Assembly: GCF_947496075.1 (NCBI RefSeq)
Contig: NZ_CANMBJ010000001.1
Span: forward strand, 310,001 to 374,000
DNA: 64,000 nt
DNA from: an uncultured Tateyamaria sp.
Lineage (GTDB): Bacteria > Pseudomonadota > Alphaproteobacteria > Rhodobacterales > Rhodobacteraceae
Direction of reading: 5' to 3'
The translations under genes were made by a program, and so were the position numbers. Positions 8,449-16,113 of this stretch are shown here, one piece after another. The notes under the pieces are model-generated. The model was not told the DNA's origin and made no database searches. It worked only from the letters and a program-made list of their open reading frames with translations. Positions within the stretch are counted from its first letter, which is position 1. Every line of letters begins with the position of its first letter.

Positions 8449-9360
8449 TCACACACAGCCTTCAAGTCGCGCAATCTCGGACCGGACCCCTTGCACCAGA
8501 AGCTCGGCAAACGCGTTCAACCGTCGGTCACGGGTGTCAGACTGATGCCGGATCAGGAAAAAACTGCGCAACAGAGACATCTGGTCCAGAAGCACTCGGC
8601 GCAGACCAGATGCGAATGGCAAGGCAAAGTCGTGCACCACACCGACGCCCGCACCCTGCCGCAGTAGGTTCAACTGCACCGCGACCGAGTTGGACGCCAG
8701 TGCAACCCGTTCGACCCCGGCATCGGCCAGATAATCCAGTTCTCGATCAAAAATCATGTCAGGGATGTATCCAACAATCCGGTGTGACTGCAGGTCGGTC
8801 ATCTTGGCCAGCGGCGCAGCACCCTCCAAATAGGTCTCACTGGCAGCCAGATGCAGCCGGTAATCTGTAATACGTTGCACCGTCAGCTGCCCCGCTGTCG
8901 GTGCACTTACGCCAATGGCCAGATCCGCCTCGCGACGGGACAGGTTGAACACCCGGGGCAAGGCAACGATCTGAATATCGAGCGCGGGGTGCGCTTTCCC
9001 CAAGGCGGCACAGACCTGCGGCAGCACGTAGTTCGCGCATCCATCCGGCGCACCGATGCGCACCTGACCGGTCAACCCGGTCTCAGCTTGGGTAGGCCCT
9101 GCCCCGGAAATCCCTTCCGTTGCGGCGCGCATGGCGGCCTCTGCGGTCTCTGCCCGCTCCAGCAACTGCGCCCCCGCATCCGTCAACGCATATCCCTGCG
9201 GAGATTTGCGAAATAGAACCACATCCAGATCCCGCTCCAGTCGCGCCACACGCCGACCCAAGGTCGCGGCATCCTTGCGGACATCCGTGGCGGCCGCCGA
9301 AAGCGTTTCAGCGCGCGCCACCGCCAGAAACAGGCGCAGATCATCCCAATGTGGCAGCAT
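8449..9360 (-). CDS. LysR-family transcriptional regulator, divergent from the valine operon
   Basis: A 303-residue LysR-type regulator. The winged helix-turn-helix is at residues 1-60 (WDDLRLFLAVARAETLSAAATDV...RVARLERDL), followed by a substrate-binding domain. The ATG at 9360 is the family start; the open frame to 9465 has no family sequence. It is divergent from mmsA, with a 124-base gap rich in TTTTGC repeats, so it probably controls the valine-degradation operon. The inducer is unknown. Confidence 0.85.
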   Translation of the reverse strand: MLPHWDDLRLFLAVARAETLSAAATDVRKDAATLGRRVARLERDLDVVLFRKSPQGYALTDAGAQLLERAETAEAAMRAATEGISGAGPTQAETGLTGQVRIGAPDGCANYVLPQVCAALGKAHPALDIQIVALPRVFNLSRREADLAIGVSAPTAGQLTVQRITDYRLHLAASETYLEGAAPLAKMTDLQSHRIVGYIPDMIFDRELDYLADAGVERVALASNSVAVQLNLLRQGAGVGVVHDFALPFASGLRRVLLDQMSLLRSFFLIRHQSDTRDRRLNAFAELLVQGVRSEIARLEGCV

Positions 9361-9378
9361 CAAAACCTCTTTCAGTCT

Positions 9379-9430
9379 GCAAAAATGCAAAATGGTTTTG
9401 CCTACTTGCCTCTTTTGCCAGATATTTTGC
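9379..9430. promoter_or_regulatory. Repeated GCAAAA/TTTTGC operator region between lysR and mmsA
   Basis: Five GCAAAA or TTTTGC units lie in 52 bases (9379, 9387, 9396, 9413 and 9425). The pair GCAAAA-TGG-TTTTGC (9387-9401) is a perfect palindrome. Several phased units suit LysR-type tetramer binding. That this is the site of the divergent regulator is inference from position. Confidence 0.5.
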
Positions 9431-9484
9431 AAGACTATCCTGCCGCCAACTTCGAAACTCAACACCCCCTCGGGAGGACGCAGA

Positions 9485-10984
9485 ATGCAGGAACTGACCC
9501 ACTACATCGATGGTGCCCACGTCAAAGGAACATCGGGCCGTTTTGCCGACGTCATGAACCCCGCCACGGGTGAGGTGCAGGCAAAGGTGCCGCTCGCTTC
9601 GGCAAGCGAATTGGCCCATGCCGTCGACATTGCTGCCAAAGCGCAACCGGCTTGGGCGGCCACCAACCCGCAACGCCGGGCGCGCGTGTTGATGAAGTTC
9701 GTGACTTTGCTCAATCGCGACATGGAAAAGCTGGCCGAAGCGCTCAGCCGCGAGCACGGCAAGACACTTCCCGATGCGGCAGGCGACGTGCAGCGCGGCC
9801 TCGAAGTTGTCGAGTACTGCATCGGCGCGCCGCACCTGCTGAAAGGCGAATACACCGACAGCGCCGGCCCCGGCATCGACATGTATTCCATGCGTCAGGC
9901 GCTGGGTGTGACGGCGGGCATCACGCCATTCAATTTCCCCGCCATGATCCCGATGTGGATGTTCGCGCCTGCCATCGCCTGCGGCAACGCCTTTATCCTC
10001 AAACCGTCCGAACGCGACCCGTCGGTTCCCCTGATGCTGGCCGAATTGATGGAAGAGGCGGGCCTGCCCAAAGGTATCCTGCAAGTGGTCAATGGCGACA
10101 AGGAAGCCGTGGACGCGATCCTGCACCACGACGTGATCCAGTCCATTGGCTTTGTCGGATCAACCCCCATCGCGGAATACATCTATGCCACGGGCTGTGC
10201 GAACGGCAAACGCGTTCAGTGCTTTGGCGGGGCCAAGAACCATATGATCGTCATGCCCGACGCCGACATGGATCAGGCCGCCGATGCGCTGGTCGGTGCA
10301 GGCTATGGCGCAGCGGGCGAACGCTGCATGGCGATCTCGGTGGCAGTGCCCGTCGGCGACGAAACCGCAGACCGTCTGATTGAAAAACTGGTGCCGCGCA
10401 TCGAAAAGCTTAAGGTTGGCCCCTACACCGCAGGCAATGACGTGGACTATGGCCCCGTTGTGACCGGCGCAGCCAAGGCCAACATCGAACGGCTTGTGCA
10501 AACCGGTATTGATCAGGGCGCCGAACTGGTTGTCGATGGGCGTGATTTCAAACTTCAAGGCTACGAAGAGGGATACTTTGTCGGTCCGCATCTTTTCGAC
10601 CGTGCGACCAAAGACATGGATATCTACAAGCAGGAAATCTTTGGCCCTGTCCTGACAACCGTCCGCGCACAAACCTACGAAGAGGCCATCGGCCTTGCCA
10701 TGGATCATGAATACGGAAACGGGACCGCAATCTTCACCCGGGACGGTGACACAGCCCGCGATTTTGCCAACCGAATCAACATCGGCATGGTAGGCATTAA
10801 TGTCCCAATTCCCGTGCCATTGGCCTATCATACATTTGGGGGCTGGAAAAAATCCGTATTTGGTGACCTAAATCAACACGGTCCTGACGCATTTAAGTTC
10901 TATACGCGTACGAAGACAGTGACGGCCCGTTGGCCATCTGGAATAAAGGAAGGCGGAGAATTTTCGATCCCCGTAATGGAATAG
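9485..10984 (+). CDS. mmsA: CoA-acylating methylmalonate-semialdehyde dehydrogenase
   Basis: A 499-residue aldehyde dehydrogenase that turns (methyl)malonate semialdehyde into propionyl- or acetyl-CoA, NADH and CO2, the last step of valine degradation. The catalytic Cys281 in GERCMAIS, the cofactor motif GFVGSTPIAEYIY, and the MMSDH-type ITPFNFPAMIPMWM are present. The ATG at 9485 begins MQELTHYIDG, the family start. The upstream part of the long frame is antisense to lysR. It leads an operon with the other valine-pathway enzymes. Confidence 0.95.
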   Translation: MQELTHYIDGAHVKGTSGRFADVMNPATGEVQAKVPLASASELAHAVDIAAKAQPAWAATNPQRRARVLMKFVTLLNRDMEKLAEALSREHGKTLPDAAGDVQRGLEVVEYCIGAPHLLKGEYTDSAGPGIDMYSMRQALGVTAGITPFNFPAMIPMWMFAPAIACGNAFILKPSERDPSVPLMLAELMEEAGLPKGILQVVNGDKEAVDAILHHDVIQSIGFVGSTPIAEYIYATGCANGKRVQCFGGAKNHMIVMPDADMDQAADALVGAGYGAAGERCMAISVAVPVGDETADRLIEKLVPRIEKLKVGPYTAGNDVDYGPVVTGAAKANIERLVQTGIDQGAELVVDGRDFKLQGYEEGYFVGPHLFDRATKDMDIYKQEIFGPVLTTVRAQTYEEAIGLAMDHEYGNGTAIFTRDGDTARDFANRINIGMVGINVPIPVPLAYHTFGGWKKSVFGDLNQHGPDAFKFYTRTKTVTARWPSGIKEGGEFSIPVME

Positions 10985-10985
10985 C

Positions 10986-11420
10986 ATGCCCATACGTTTT
11001 CGCATCATCCCGGACCGCGGCTTGGTCGTGGTCCGGTATTCAGGTTTCGTGACCATAGACGACACACTCGGTGCCACCCAAACCTATTTGGCCCACCCGC
11101 ACTATGCGCTTGGCCAAAAGCAGTTGGTCGATTTCAGCAGCATCACCGACTATGAACGGGACTATGTTCGTTTCATGCAGATGCAAGCGACCAAAGTAGA
11201 TCGCTTTGCCAACTCCGGCGTGCAATCGCTTGTTGTCTATATCGCACCAACGCAGATCAGTCAGGAACTGAGCGCGCTGTTCATTAAATCCTGGGACAAC
11301 GTGGATGCGGTTGTGCCGATGGTGCAGCACTCGGAATCCGAGGCACTGACGCTACTTGGTCAGCCTGAAAAATCCCTTGATATGCTTCTGCCCCCGGTCG
11401 GAAAGCAGGCCTTGCAATAG
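10986..11420 (+). CDS. Unknown protein in the valine operon (STAS/SpoIIAA-like size)
   Basis: A 144-residue cytoplasmic protein beginning one base after the mmsA stop. It has no signal peptide or membrane segment. The N-terminal half (IIPDRGLVVVRYSGFVTIDDTL...QKQLVDFSSI) alternates beta strands with helices in a way that recalls SpoIIAA/STAS-like proteins. I do not recognise a family with certainty. Position suggests co-transcription with mmsA, but nothing ties it to catalysis. Confidence 0.7.
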   Translation: MPIRFRIIPDRGLVVVRYSGFVTIDDTLGATQTYLAHPHYALGQKQLVDFSSITDYERDYVRFMQMQATKVDRFANSGVQSLVVYIAPTQISQELSALFIKSWDNVDAVVPMVQHSESEALTLLGQPEKSLDMLLPPVGKQALQ

Positions 11421-11481
11421 TCCTGCAAACATCGGAATTTAACGTGCGTTCAATTCAAGCCATTGCGCTATGGGAGGCAGC

Positions 11482-12624
11482 ATGGATTTCGCACTGACCG
11501 AGGAACAGACCGCAATTTTCGACATGGCCCATGCCTTTGGCCAGTCCGAGATCGCGCCCCATGCGCGCGATTGGGAAGCTGCTGGCACCATCCCCAAAGA
11601 CCTGTGGCTCAAGGTGGGTGAACTGGGCTTTGCTTCGCTCTATGTCTCGGAAGATGCGGGCGGTGCGGGTCTGTCCCGGCTTGATGCAACGCTGGTGTTC
11701 GAGGCGCTGAGCATGGCCTGCCCATCCGTTGCGGCCTTCCTGTCGATCCACAACATGTGCGCCAAGATGCTCGACAGCTTTGCGGGTGACGGTCTGAAGG
11801 TCCGCGTGATGCCGGACGTCCTGAGCATGAACACCGTGCTCAGCTATTGCCTGACCGAACCCGGCTCTGGTTCCGACGCGGCGGCCTTGCGCACCCGTGC
11901 GGATCGCACGAATGAGGGCTACACCCTGAACGGCACCAAAGCGTTCATCTCTGGTGGCGGATACTCGGATGCGTATGTCTGCATGGTGCGCACTGGAGAA
12001 GACGGGCCAAAGGGCGTGTCCACAGTCTATGTCGAAGACGAAACCGAAGGTTTGTCATTTGGTGGGCTGGAAGACAAAATGGGCTGGCGCAGCCAACCCA
12101 CTGCGCAGGTCCAGTTCGACAATTGCAATATCCCCAGCGGCAATCTGGTCGGAGAAGAAGGCCAAGGCTTTAAATATGCGATGATGGGCCTCGATGGCGG
12201 TCGTCTGAACATTGCCGCCTGTTCATTGGGCGCAGCCCAGACGGCTTTGAATGTGACGCTGGCCTATATGGGCGAGCGCAAGGCGTTTGGTCAGCCCATC
12301 GACCAGTTCCAGGGCCTGCAATTCCGCCTCGCGGATATGGAGATCGAACTGCAAGCCGCCCGCACTTTCCTGCGCCAAGCCGCATGGAAGCTCGACAACG
12401 GCGCGCCTGATGCCACCAAATTCTGCGCCATGGCCAAGAAGTTCGTGACTGACGCGGGATCCAGGGTCGTTGACCAGTGCCTGCAATTGCATGGCGGTTA
12501 TGGCTATCTAGCGGATTACGGCATCGAAAAACTGGTCCGCGATTTGCGCGTGCACCAGATCCTTGAAGGCACCAACGAAATCATGCGCGTGATCGTGGCG
12601 CGAGACATGTTGAAGAACCGATGA
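11482..12624 (+). CDS. Acyl-CoA dehydrogenase, probably isobutyryl-CoA dehydrogenase
   Basis: A 380-residue FAD-dependent acyl-CoA dehydrogenase. FAD/substrate motifs are CLTEPGSGSDAAALRT and KAFISGGGYSDAYV. The catalytic Glu sits in QILEGTNEIMR near the C-terminus, as in short/branched-chain enzymes. The ATG at 11482 follows GGGAGG. An ATG four codons upstream (11470) overlaps that ribosome-binding site and is less likely. Between mmsA and the hydrolase-dehydrogenase gene, it most likely oxidises isobutyryl-CoA to methacrylyl-CoA. The stop overlaps the RidA start by 4 bases. Confidence 0.92.
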   Translation: MDFALTEEQTAIFDMAHAFGQSEIAPHARDWEAAGTIPKDLWLKVGELGFASLYVSEDAGGAGLSRLDATLVFEALSMACPSVAAFLSIHNMCAKMLDSFAGDGLKVRVMPDVLSMNTVLSYCLTEPGSGSDAAALRTRADRTNEGYTLNGTKAFISGGGYSDAYVCMVRTGEDGPKGVSTVYVEDETEGLSFGGLEDKMGWRSQPTAQVQFDNCNIPSGNLVGEEGQGFKYAMMGLDGGRLNIAACSLGAAQTALNVTLAYMGERKAFGQPIDQFQGLQFRLADMEIELQAARTFLRQAAWKLDNGAPDATKFCAMAKKFVTDAGSRVVDQCLQLHGGYGYLADYGIEKLVRDLRVHQILEGTNEIMRVIVARDMLKNR

Positions 12625-12971
12625 CCGACATCAAGCGCTTCGATTCGGACAAACGGATGAGCCAGGCGGTTGTGCACGGTCAGACCGCTTATCTTGCCGG
12701 GCAGTGTGGTACCGCCTTTGCACCGATCCAGACCCAAACACGCGAAGCGCTGGCCAAGGTCGATCATCACCTTGCCGCCATGGGCACTGACAAAACCCGA
12801 TTGCTGTCCGTGACCATCTGGCTCGCCTCTATATCCGACTATGACGCCATCAACGAGGTTTGGGACGCATGGGTGCCCGCTGGTACCGCCCCCGCCCGGT
12901 CGTGCGGAGAGGTACAGATTGGTGGCGAAGGCTACGACATCGAAATCATCTGCACGGCGGCTTTGCCATGA
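12621..12971 (+). CDS. RidA/YjgF family protein
   Basis: A 116-residue RidA-family protein; members hydrolyse reactive enamine/imine intermediates. The conserved PARSCGEV region keeps the Arg that binds the substrate carboxylate, and the beta-sheet core LSVTIWLASISDY is typical. It overlaps its neighbours by ATGA on both sides (12621 and 12968), so translation is coupled to the valine enzymes. A role in removing imines formed during branched-chain amino acid breakdown is inference. Confidence 0.88.
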   Translation: MTDIKRFDSDKRMSQAVVHGQTAYLAGQCGTAFAPIQTQTREALAKVDHHLAAMGTDKTRLLSVTIWLASISDYDAINEVWDAWVPAGTAPARSCGEVQIGGEGYDIEIICTAALP

Positions 12972-14881
12972 CTGACATCTCCATCCGTATCACCGGGCGC
13001 GCGGGCCGGATCACCTTGCAGCGTCCCCAAGCGCTCAACGCGATGACCTATGAGATGTGCCTCGCCATCGAAGCGGCATTGGACGCATGGCGCAGCGATG
13101 ACAGTGTCGAAGTGGTGGTGTTCGATGCGATCGGCGACCGCGCCTTCTGTTCGGGCGGTGACATTGCCGAACTCTACGAAACAGGGACTAAGGGCGACTA
13201 TGCCTACGGCCAAACATTCTGGGCCGACGAATACCGACTGAACCACAAGATCTTTCACTATCCCAAGCCGGTGGTCAGCTTCCTGCAAGGGTTCACCATG
13301 GGCGGCGGGGTCGGCATTGGCTGTCACGGGTCACACCGCGTCGTGGGCGACAGCAGCCAGATCGCCATGCCAGAATGCGGCATCGGCCTTGTTCCGGATG
13401 TGGGTGGGTCGCTGATGCTCTCCCTCGCCCCGGGTCGTTTGGGGGAGTACTTGGGCACCACGGCGGCGCGGATGAATGCAAGCGACGCGATCTTTGCTGG
13501 CTTCGCCGACCACTACGTGGCCGAAGCACACTGGCCCGCACTGATAGCCACGCTTGAGGCCACGGGCGACACATCCTGCATCGCTGCTGCCGCCACGGAT
13601 CCGGAGCGCGGACCACTTCAACAAGCAATGCCTGACATTGACAGGCATTTTCATGGCGCGTCACTCAGCGACGTGCTGACCACGCTGCGGGACGAGGACA
13701 GTGACTTTGCTCGCGATACACTCAAGCGCATGGGCCGCAACAGCCCCCTCTCCATGGCCTGTACCATCGAAGCCCAGCACCGCCTGCGCGGTCCATCGCT
13801 GACCTTGGACAAGGCGCTGGACCTTGAATACCGTTTCACCGCGCGCGCAATGGAGCATGGTGACTTCCTTGAAGGGATCAGGGCGGCCATCATAGACAAG
13901 GACCGCACACCGAAATGGCAATATGCCGACGGCGCGGTCCCGCCCGCCGCGGTCAGCAAGATGCTGATGCCGCTTGGGGACATGGCACTCAAACTGGGAG
14001 GAACGGGCATGAAGATCGGATTTGTTGGGCTGGGCAACATGGGTGCCCCGATGGCCGCGAACCTTGCGAAGGCCGGGCATAGCGTGACCGGGTTCGACGT
14101 GGCCGGAACCACTGCCGAGGGCGTCACGAATGCCCCAAGCGCTGCTGAGGCCGCTACCGATCAGGACATCGTCATCACGATGCTGCCCAATGGCGACATC
14201 CTGCGCGCCGTCGCCGCCGAAGTGATCCCCGCGATGAAACCCGGCGCAACTCTGATCGACTGCTCGACCGTTGATGTGGAAAGCGCGCGTGCGGTCGCCG
14301 CACAGGCAGATGCTGCCGGGCTGGGCTCTGTCGACGCACCCGTCTCTGGTGGCATCGGCGGCGCTGCTGGTGGAACACTCACCTTCATGGCGGGCGGCAG
14401 CCCAGCGGCGTTCGACGCCGCCAAACCACTCTTCGACATCATGGGCCAGAAGGCCGTGCATTGCGGCGATGCAGGCGCCGGTCAGGCGGCCAAGATCTGC
14501 AACAACATGATCCTCGGCGCGACCATGATCGCCACCTGCGAAGCCTTTGCCCTGGCCGACAAACTCGGACTTGACCGACAAAAAATGTTCGATGTGGTCA
14601 GCACATCCTCGGGCTATTCTTGGACAATTAACGCCTATTGCCCTGCCCCGGGTGTCGGCCCGCAAAGCCCCGCGGACAATGGCTACACCCCGGGCTTCGC
14701 AGCGGAACTGATGCTGAAAGACCTCGGGCTGAGCCAGCAGGCGGCAGAGGCCGTCGACGCGGACACCCCGATGGGTCAACGCGCGCTCGAACTCTACCGC
14801 CAGTTTGTCGAAAACGAGGATGGTCTGGGCAAGGATTTCAGCGCCATGCTACCCCGGTTCGAAACCCGCGGGCGCGGCTGA
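12968..14881 (+). CDS. Fusion: 3-hydroxyisobutyryl-CoA hydrolase + 3-hydroxyisobutyrate dehydrogenase
   Basis: One uninterrupted 637-residue frame. Residues 1-347 are a complete crotonase-fold HIBCH-type hydrolase: FCSGGDIAELY (60-70), GFTMGGGVGIG oxyanion region (109-118), and MPECGIGLVPDVGGS (134-148) with Glu136 and Asp144. Residues 348-637 are a complete HIBADH/MmsB: KIGFVGLGNMGAPM NAD motif, APVSGGIGGAAGGT, and catalytic Lys at about 509 in AAKICNN. The enzymes act consecutively in valine catabolism. No stop separates them; the junction reads LGDMALKLGGTG-MKIGF. A GGAGGA lies 8 bases before the internal ATG (14009), so MmsB may also be made alone. A lost stop codon or a sequencing error are alternatives. 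The start ATG overlaps the RidA stop. Confidence 0.85.
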   Translation: MTDISIRITGRAGRITLQRPQALNAMTYEMCLAIEAALDAWRSDDSVEVVVFDAIGDRAFCSGGDIAELYETGTKGDYAYGQTFWADEYRLNHKIFHYPKPVVSFLQGFTMGGGVGIGCHGSHRVVGDSSQIAMPECGIGLVPDVGGSLMLSLAPGRLGEYLGTTAARMNASDAIFAGFADHYVAEAHWPALIATLEATGDTSCIAAAATDPERGPLQQAMPDIDRHFHGASLSDVLTTLRDEDSDFARDTLKRMGRNSPLSMACTIEAQHRLRGPSLTLDKALDLEYRFTARAMEHGDFLEGIRAAIIDKDRTPKWQYADGAVPPAAVSKMLMPLGDMALKLGGTGMKIGFVGLGNMGAPMAANLAKAGHSVTGFDVAGTTAEGVTNAPSAAEAATDQDIVITMLPNGDILRAVAAEVIPAMKPGATLIDCSTVDVESARAVAAQADAAGLGSVDAPVSGGIGGAAGGTLTFMAGGSPAAFDAAKPLFDIMGQKAVHCGDAGAGQAAKICNNMILGATMIATCEAFALADKLGLDRQKMFDVVSTSSGYSWTINAYCPAPGVGPQSPADNGYTPGFAAELMLKDLGLSQQAAEAVDADTPMGQRALELYRQFVENEDGLGKDFSAMLPRFETRGRG

Positions 14882-14884
14882 TTG

Positions 14885-15142
14885 CTATTTCCCCACGGTG
14901 ATCAGCATTAAGCCTGCGAAAATCACAAAGACAAGGAACAGGGCCACGATGATCAGGGCTGGATACCCCCATGTGGCAATGGCCAGCCCCCATGCGACCA
15001 CCAAGGCCAGTATGCCCAGCAACACGTAAAGCTCCGGGCCAACCACGGCAGAGAACATGGTGCGCGCGGCATCCGATATTTTCTGCATCCCGGCTCGGAT
15101 AAAACCCAACTGTCGCGCAGCGTTGGTGTTTGTCGTGGTCAT
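14885..15142 (-). CDS. Small two-helix membrane protein
   Basis: An 85-residue protein with two hydrophobic helices at about residues 36-56 and 60-82 and a polar N-terminus. It converges with the valine operon; the two stops are 3 bases apart. No known domain is recognised. A 15-base palindrome lies about 50 bases upstream of its start. Confidence 0.65.
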   Translation of the reverse strand: MTTTNTNAARQLGFIRAGMQKISDAARTMFSAVVGPELYVLLGILALVVAWGLAIATWGYPALIIVALFLVFVIFAGLMLITVGK

Positions 15143-15190
15143 GTTTGGTCTGCTCCATCAAAGGTTTCCCATCAGATAGGAGGCTTGGAA

Positions 15191-15205
15191 CCGCATTGAA
15201 TGCGG
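15191..15205. promoter_or_regulatory. Palindrome upstream of the small membrane protein
   Basis: CCGCATT-G-AATGCGG is a perfect 15-base inverted repeat, 49 bases before the start at 15142. It could be an operator. No regulator can be named. Confidence 0.3.
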
Positions 15206-15332
15206 CATTCTGACCAAAACAATCGGACTTCCCTGCGTCGCCCTTCACGCGACACGGGAGCCGAACGTGCACGATGCGCAACGTTTACCAGCCTTGCCCG
15301 ATTGGCGGCTTATACAGCAACTGAAGAACGGT

Positions 15333-16040
15333 TCAGGACCCGGGCAGGCTCACTTCCCCGCCTGAGCTTTCCTTCACCTTCACATCCATCGGCGCACCTT
15401 CCACATTAATGTCGCCCCCGCTGGAGGCGCGTGCGAACAAGGTCTCGGAGACATGGATTTCGATGTCCGACCCGCTTGAGGCGCGTGCATGGACGTCCCG
15501 GCATTCCAGATCTTCACCATCAATGTCCGACCCACTGGAGGCCTCGACCACAAGGGACCCGCAGGAGCCGCGCACGTCCAGGTCCGAGCCCGAACTGGCC
15601 TTGAGGAACACCGTTTCGGTGTCCAACCCGTCAATATCGACATCGGCACCACTGCTGCTCATCGCTTCGAACGCATCGGTAAACGTGCCTGATACTTCGA
15701 CATCAACCCCGCGACTGCCAATGATCGACGTCAACTCTGGCATATGCACCGTGACGGTATAGTAATCGGCCATCCCCATGAGGATCATCGACGACCCACC
15801 CTGGCGTTTGATCGACAACGTGTCGCCGTCCTGTTCCACCACCAGCCGACGTTCGCGCGCAGTGCCAGAGACATCGGACACAACGCGGTAGTCCGAGCCT
15901 GAAAACACCCGGACCGTCACACCATCAGCGGCGATTATCTTGGTAAAACCTGAAAAGTCATGAACTGTTTCGCGAGCCGCCAGCGGGGTGGCCAAGGCAA
16001 CCACACAGACAGCAGGCACGACGTACAAAGGTCGTCTCAT
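15333..16040 (-). CDS. Exported DUF2807 (GIN-domain) beta-repeat protein
   Basis: A 235-residue protein with an N-terminal signal peptide (cleavage near ATPLAARE, residues 17-24) and a DUF2807 head-GIN domain. From about residue 127 the motif (A/S/E)SSG(S/A/G)(D/E)(L/I/V) recurs six times with a spacing of 18-20 residues (128, 148, 167, 187, 205, 224), the mark of a right-handed beta-solenoid. The start is ATG 16040, because a GGGAG sits at a proper distance; a GTG two codons upstream is too close to it. Probably periplasmic or surface; ligand unknown. Confidence 0.85.
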   Translation of the reverse strand: MRRPLYVVPAVCVVALATPLAARETVHDFSGFTKIIAADGVTVRVFSGSDYRVVSDVSGTARERRLVVEQDGDTLSIKRQGGSSMILMGMADYYTVTVHMPELTSIIGSRGVDVEVSGTFTDAFEAMSSSGADVDIDGLDTETVFLKASSGSDLDVRGSCGSLVVEASSGSDIDGEDLECRDVHARASSGSDIEIHVSETLFARASSGGDINVEGAPMDVKVKESSGGEVSLPGS

Positions 16041-16093
16041 CTTCACTCTCCCGATGTGAATACGAAGATGAGATGGTGTTAATCAGATTAACA
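16035..16093 (-). promoter_or_regulatory. Start-codon hairpin and upstream palindrome of the DUF2807 gene
   Basis: TCTCATCTTC (16035-16044) and its exact inverse complement GAAGATGAGA (16064-16073) flank 19 bases. In the mRNA this puts the AUG in a 10-bp stem and the Shine-Dalgarno GGGAG in the loop. Just upstream TGTTAATC-A-GATTAACA (16077-16093) is a perfect palindrome and a probable operator. Both lie between uvrA and this gene. Confidence 0.5.
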
Positions 16094-16113
16094 TTCAAGA
16101 CACCTGAGCCTAT

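Noticed and set aside
12860-12967. N-terminal extension of the hydrolase to 12860
   Set aside because: Those codons lie inside ridA in another frame; the ATG at 12968 overlapping the ridA stop gives the family start.
13661-14779. Minus-strand ORF of 372 codons opposite the hydrolase-dehydrogenase fusion
   Set aside because: Shadow frame; it contradicts the well-conserved enzymes on the plus strand.
15400-15670. CRISPR-like or satellite repeat
   Set aside because: The periodic sequence encodes the SSGSD protein repeats in frame; there are no identical repeats with unique spacers.
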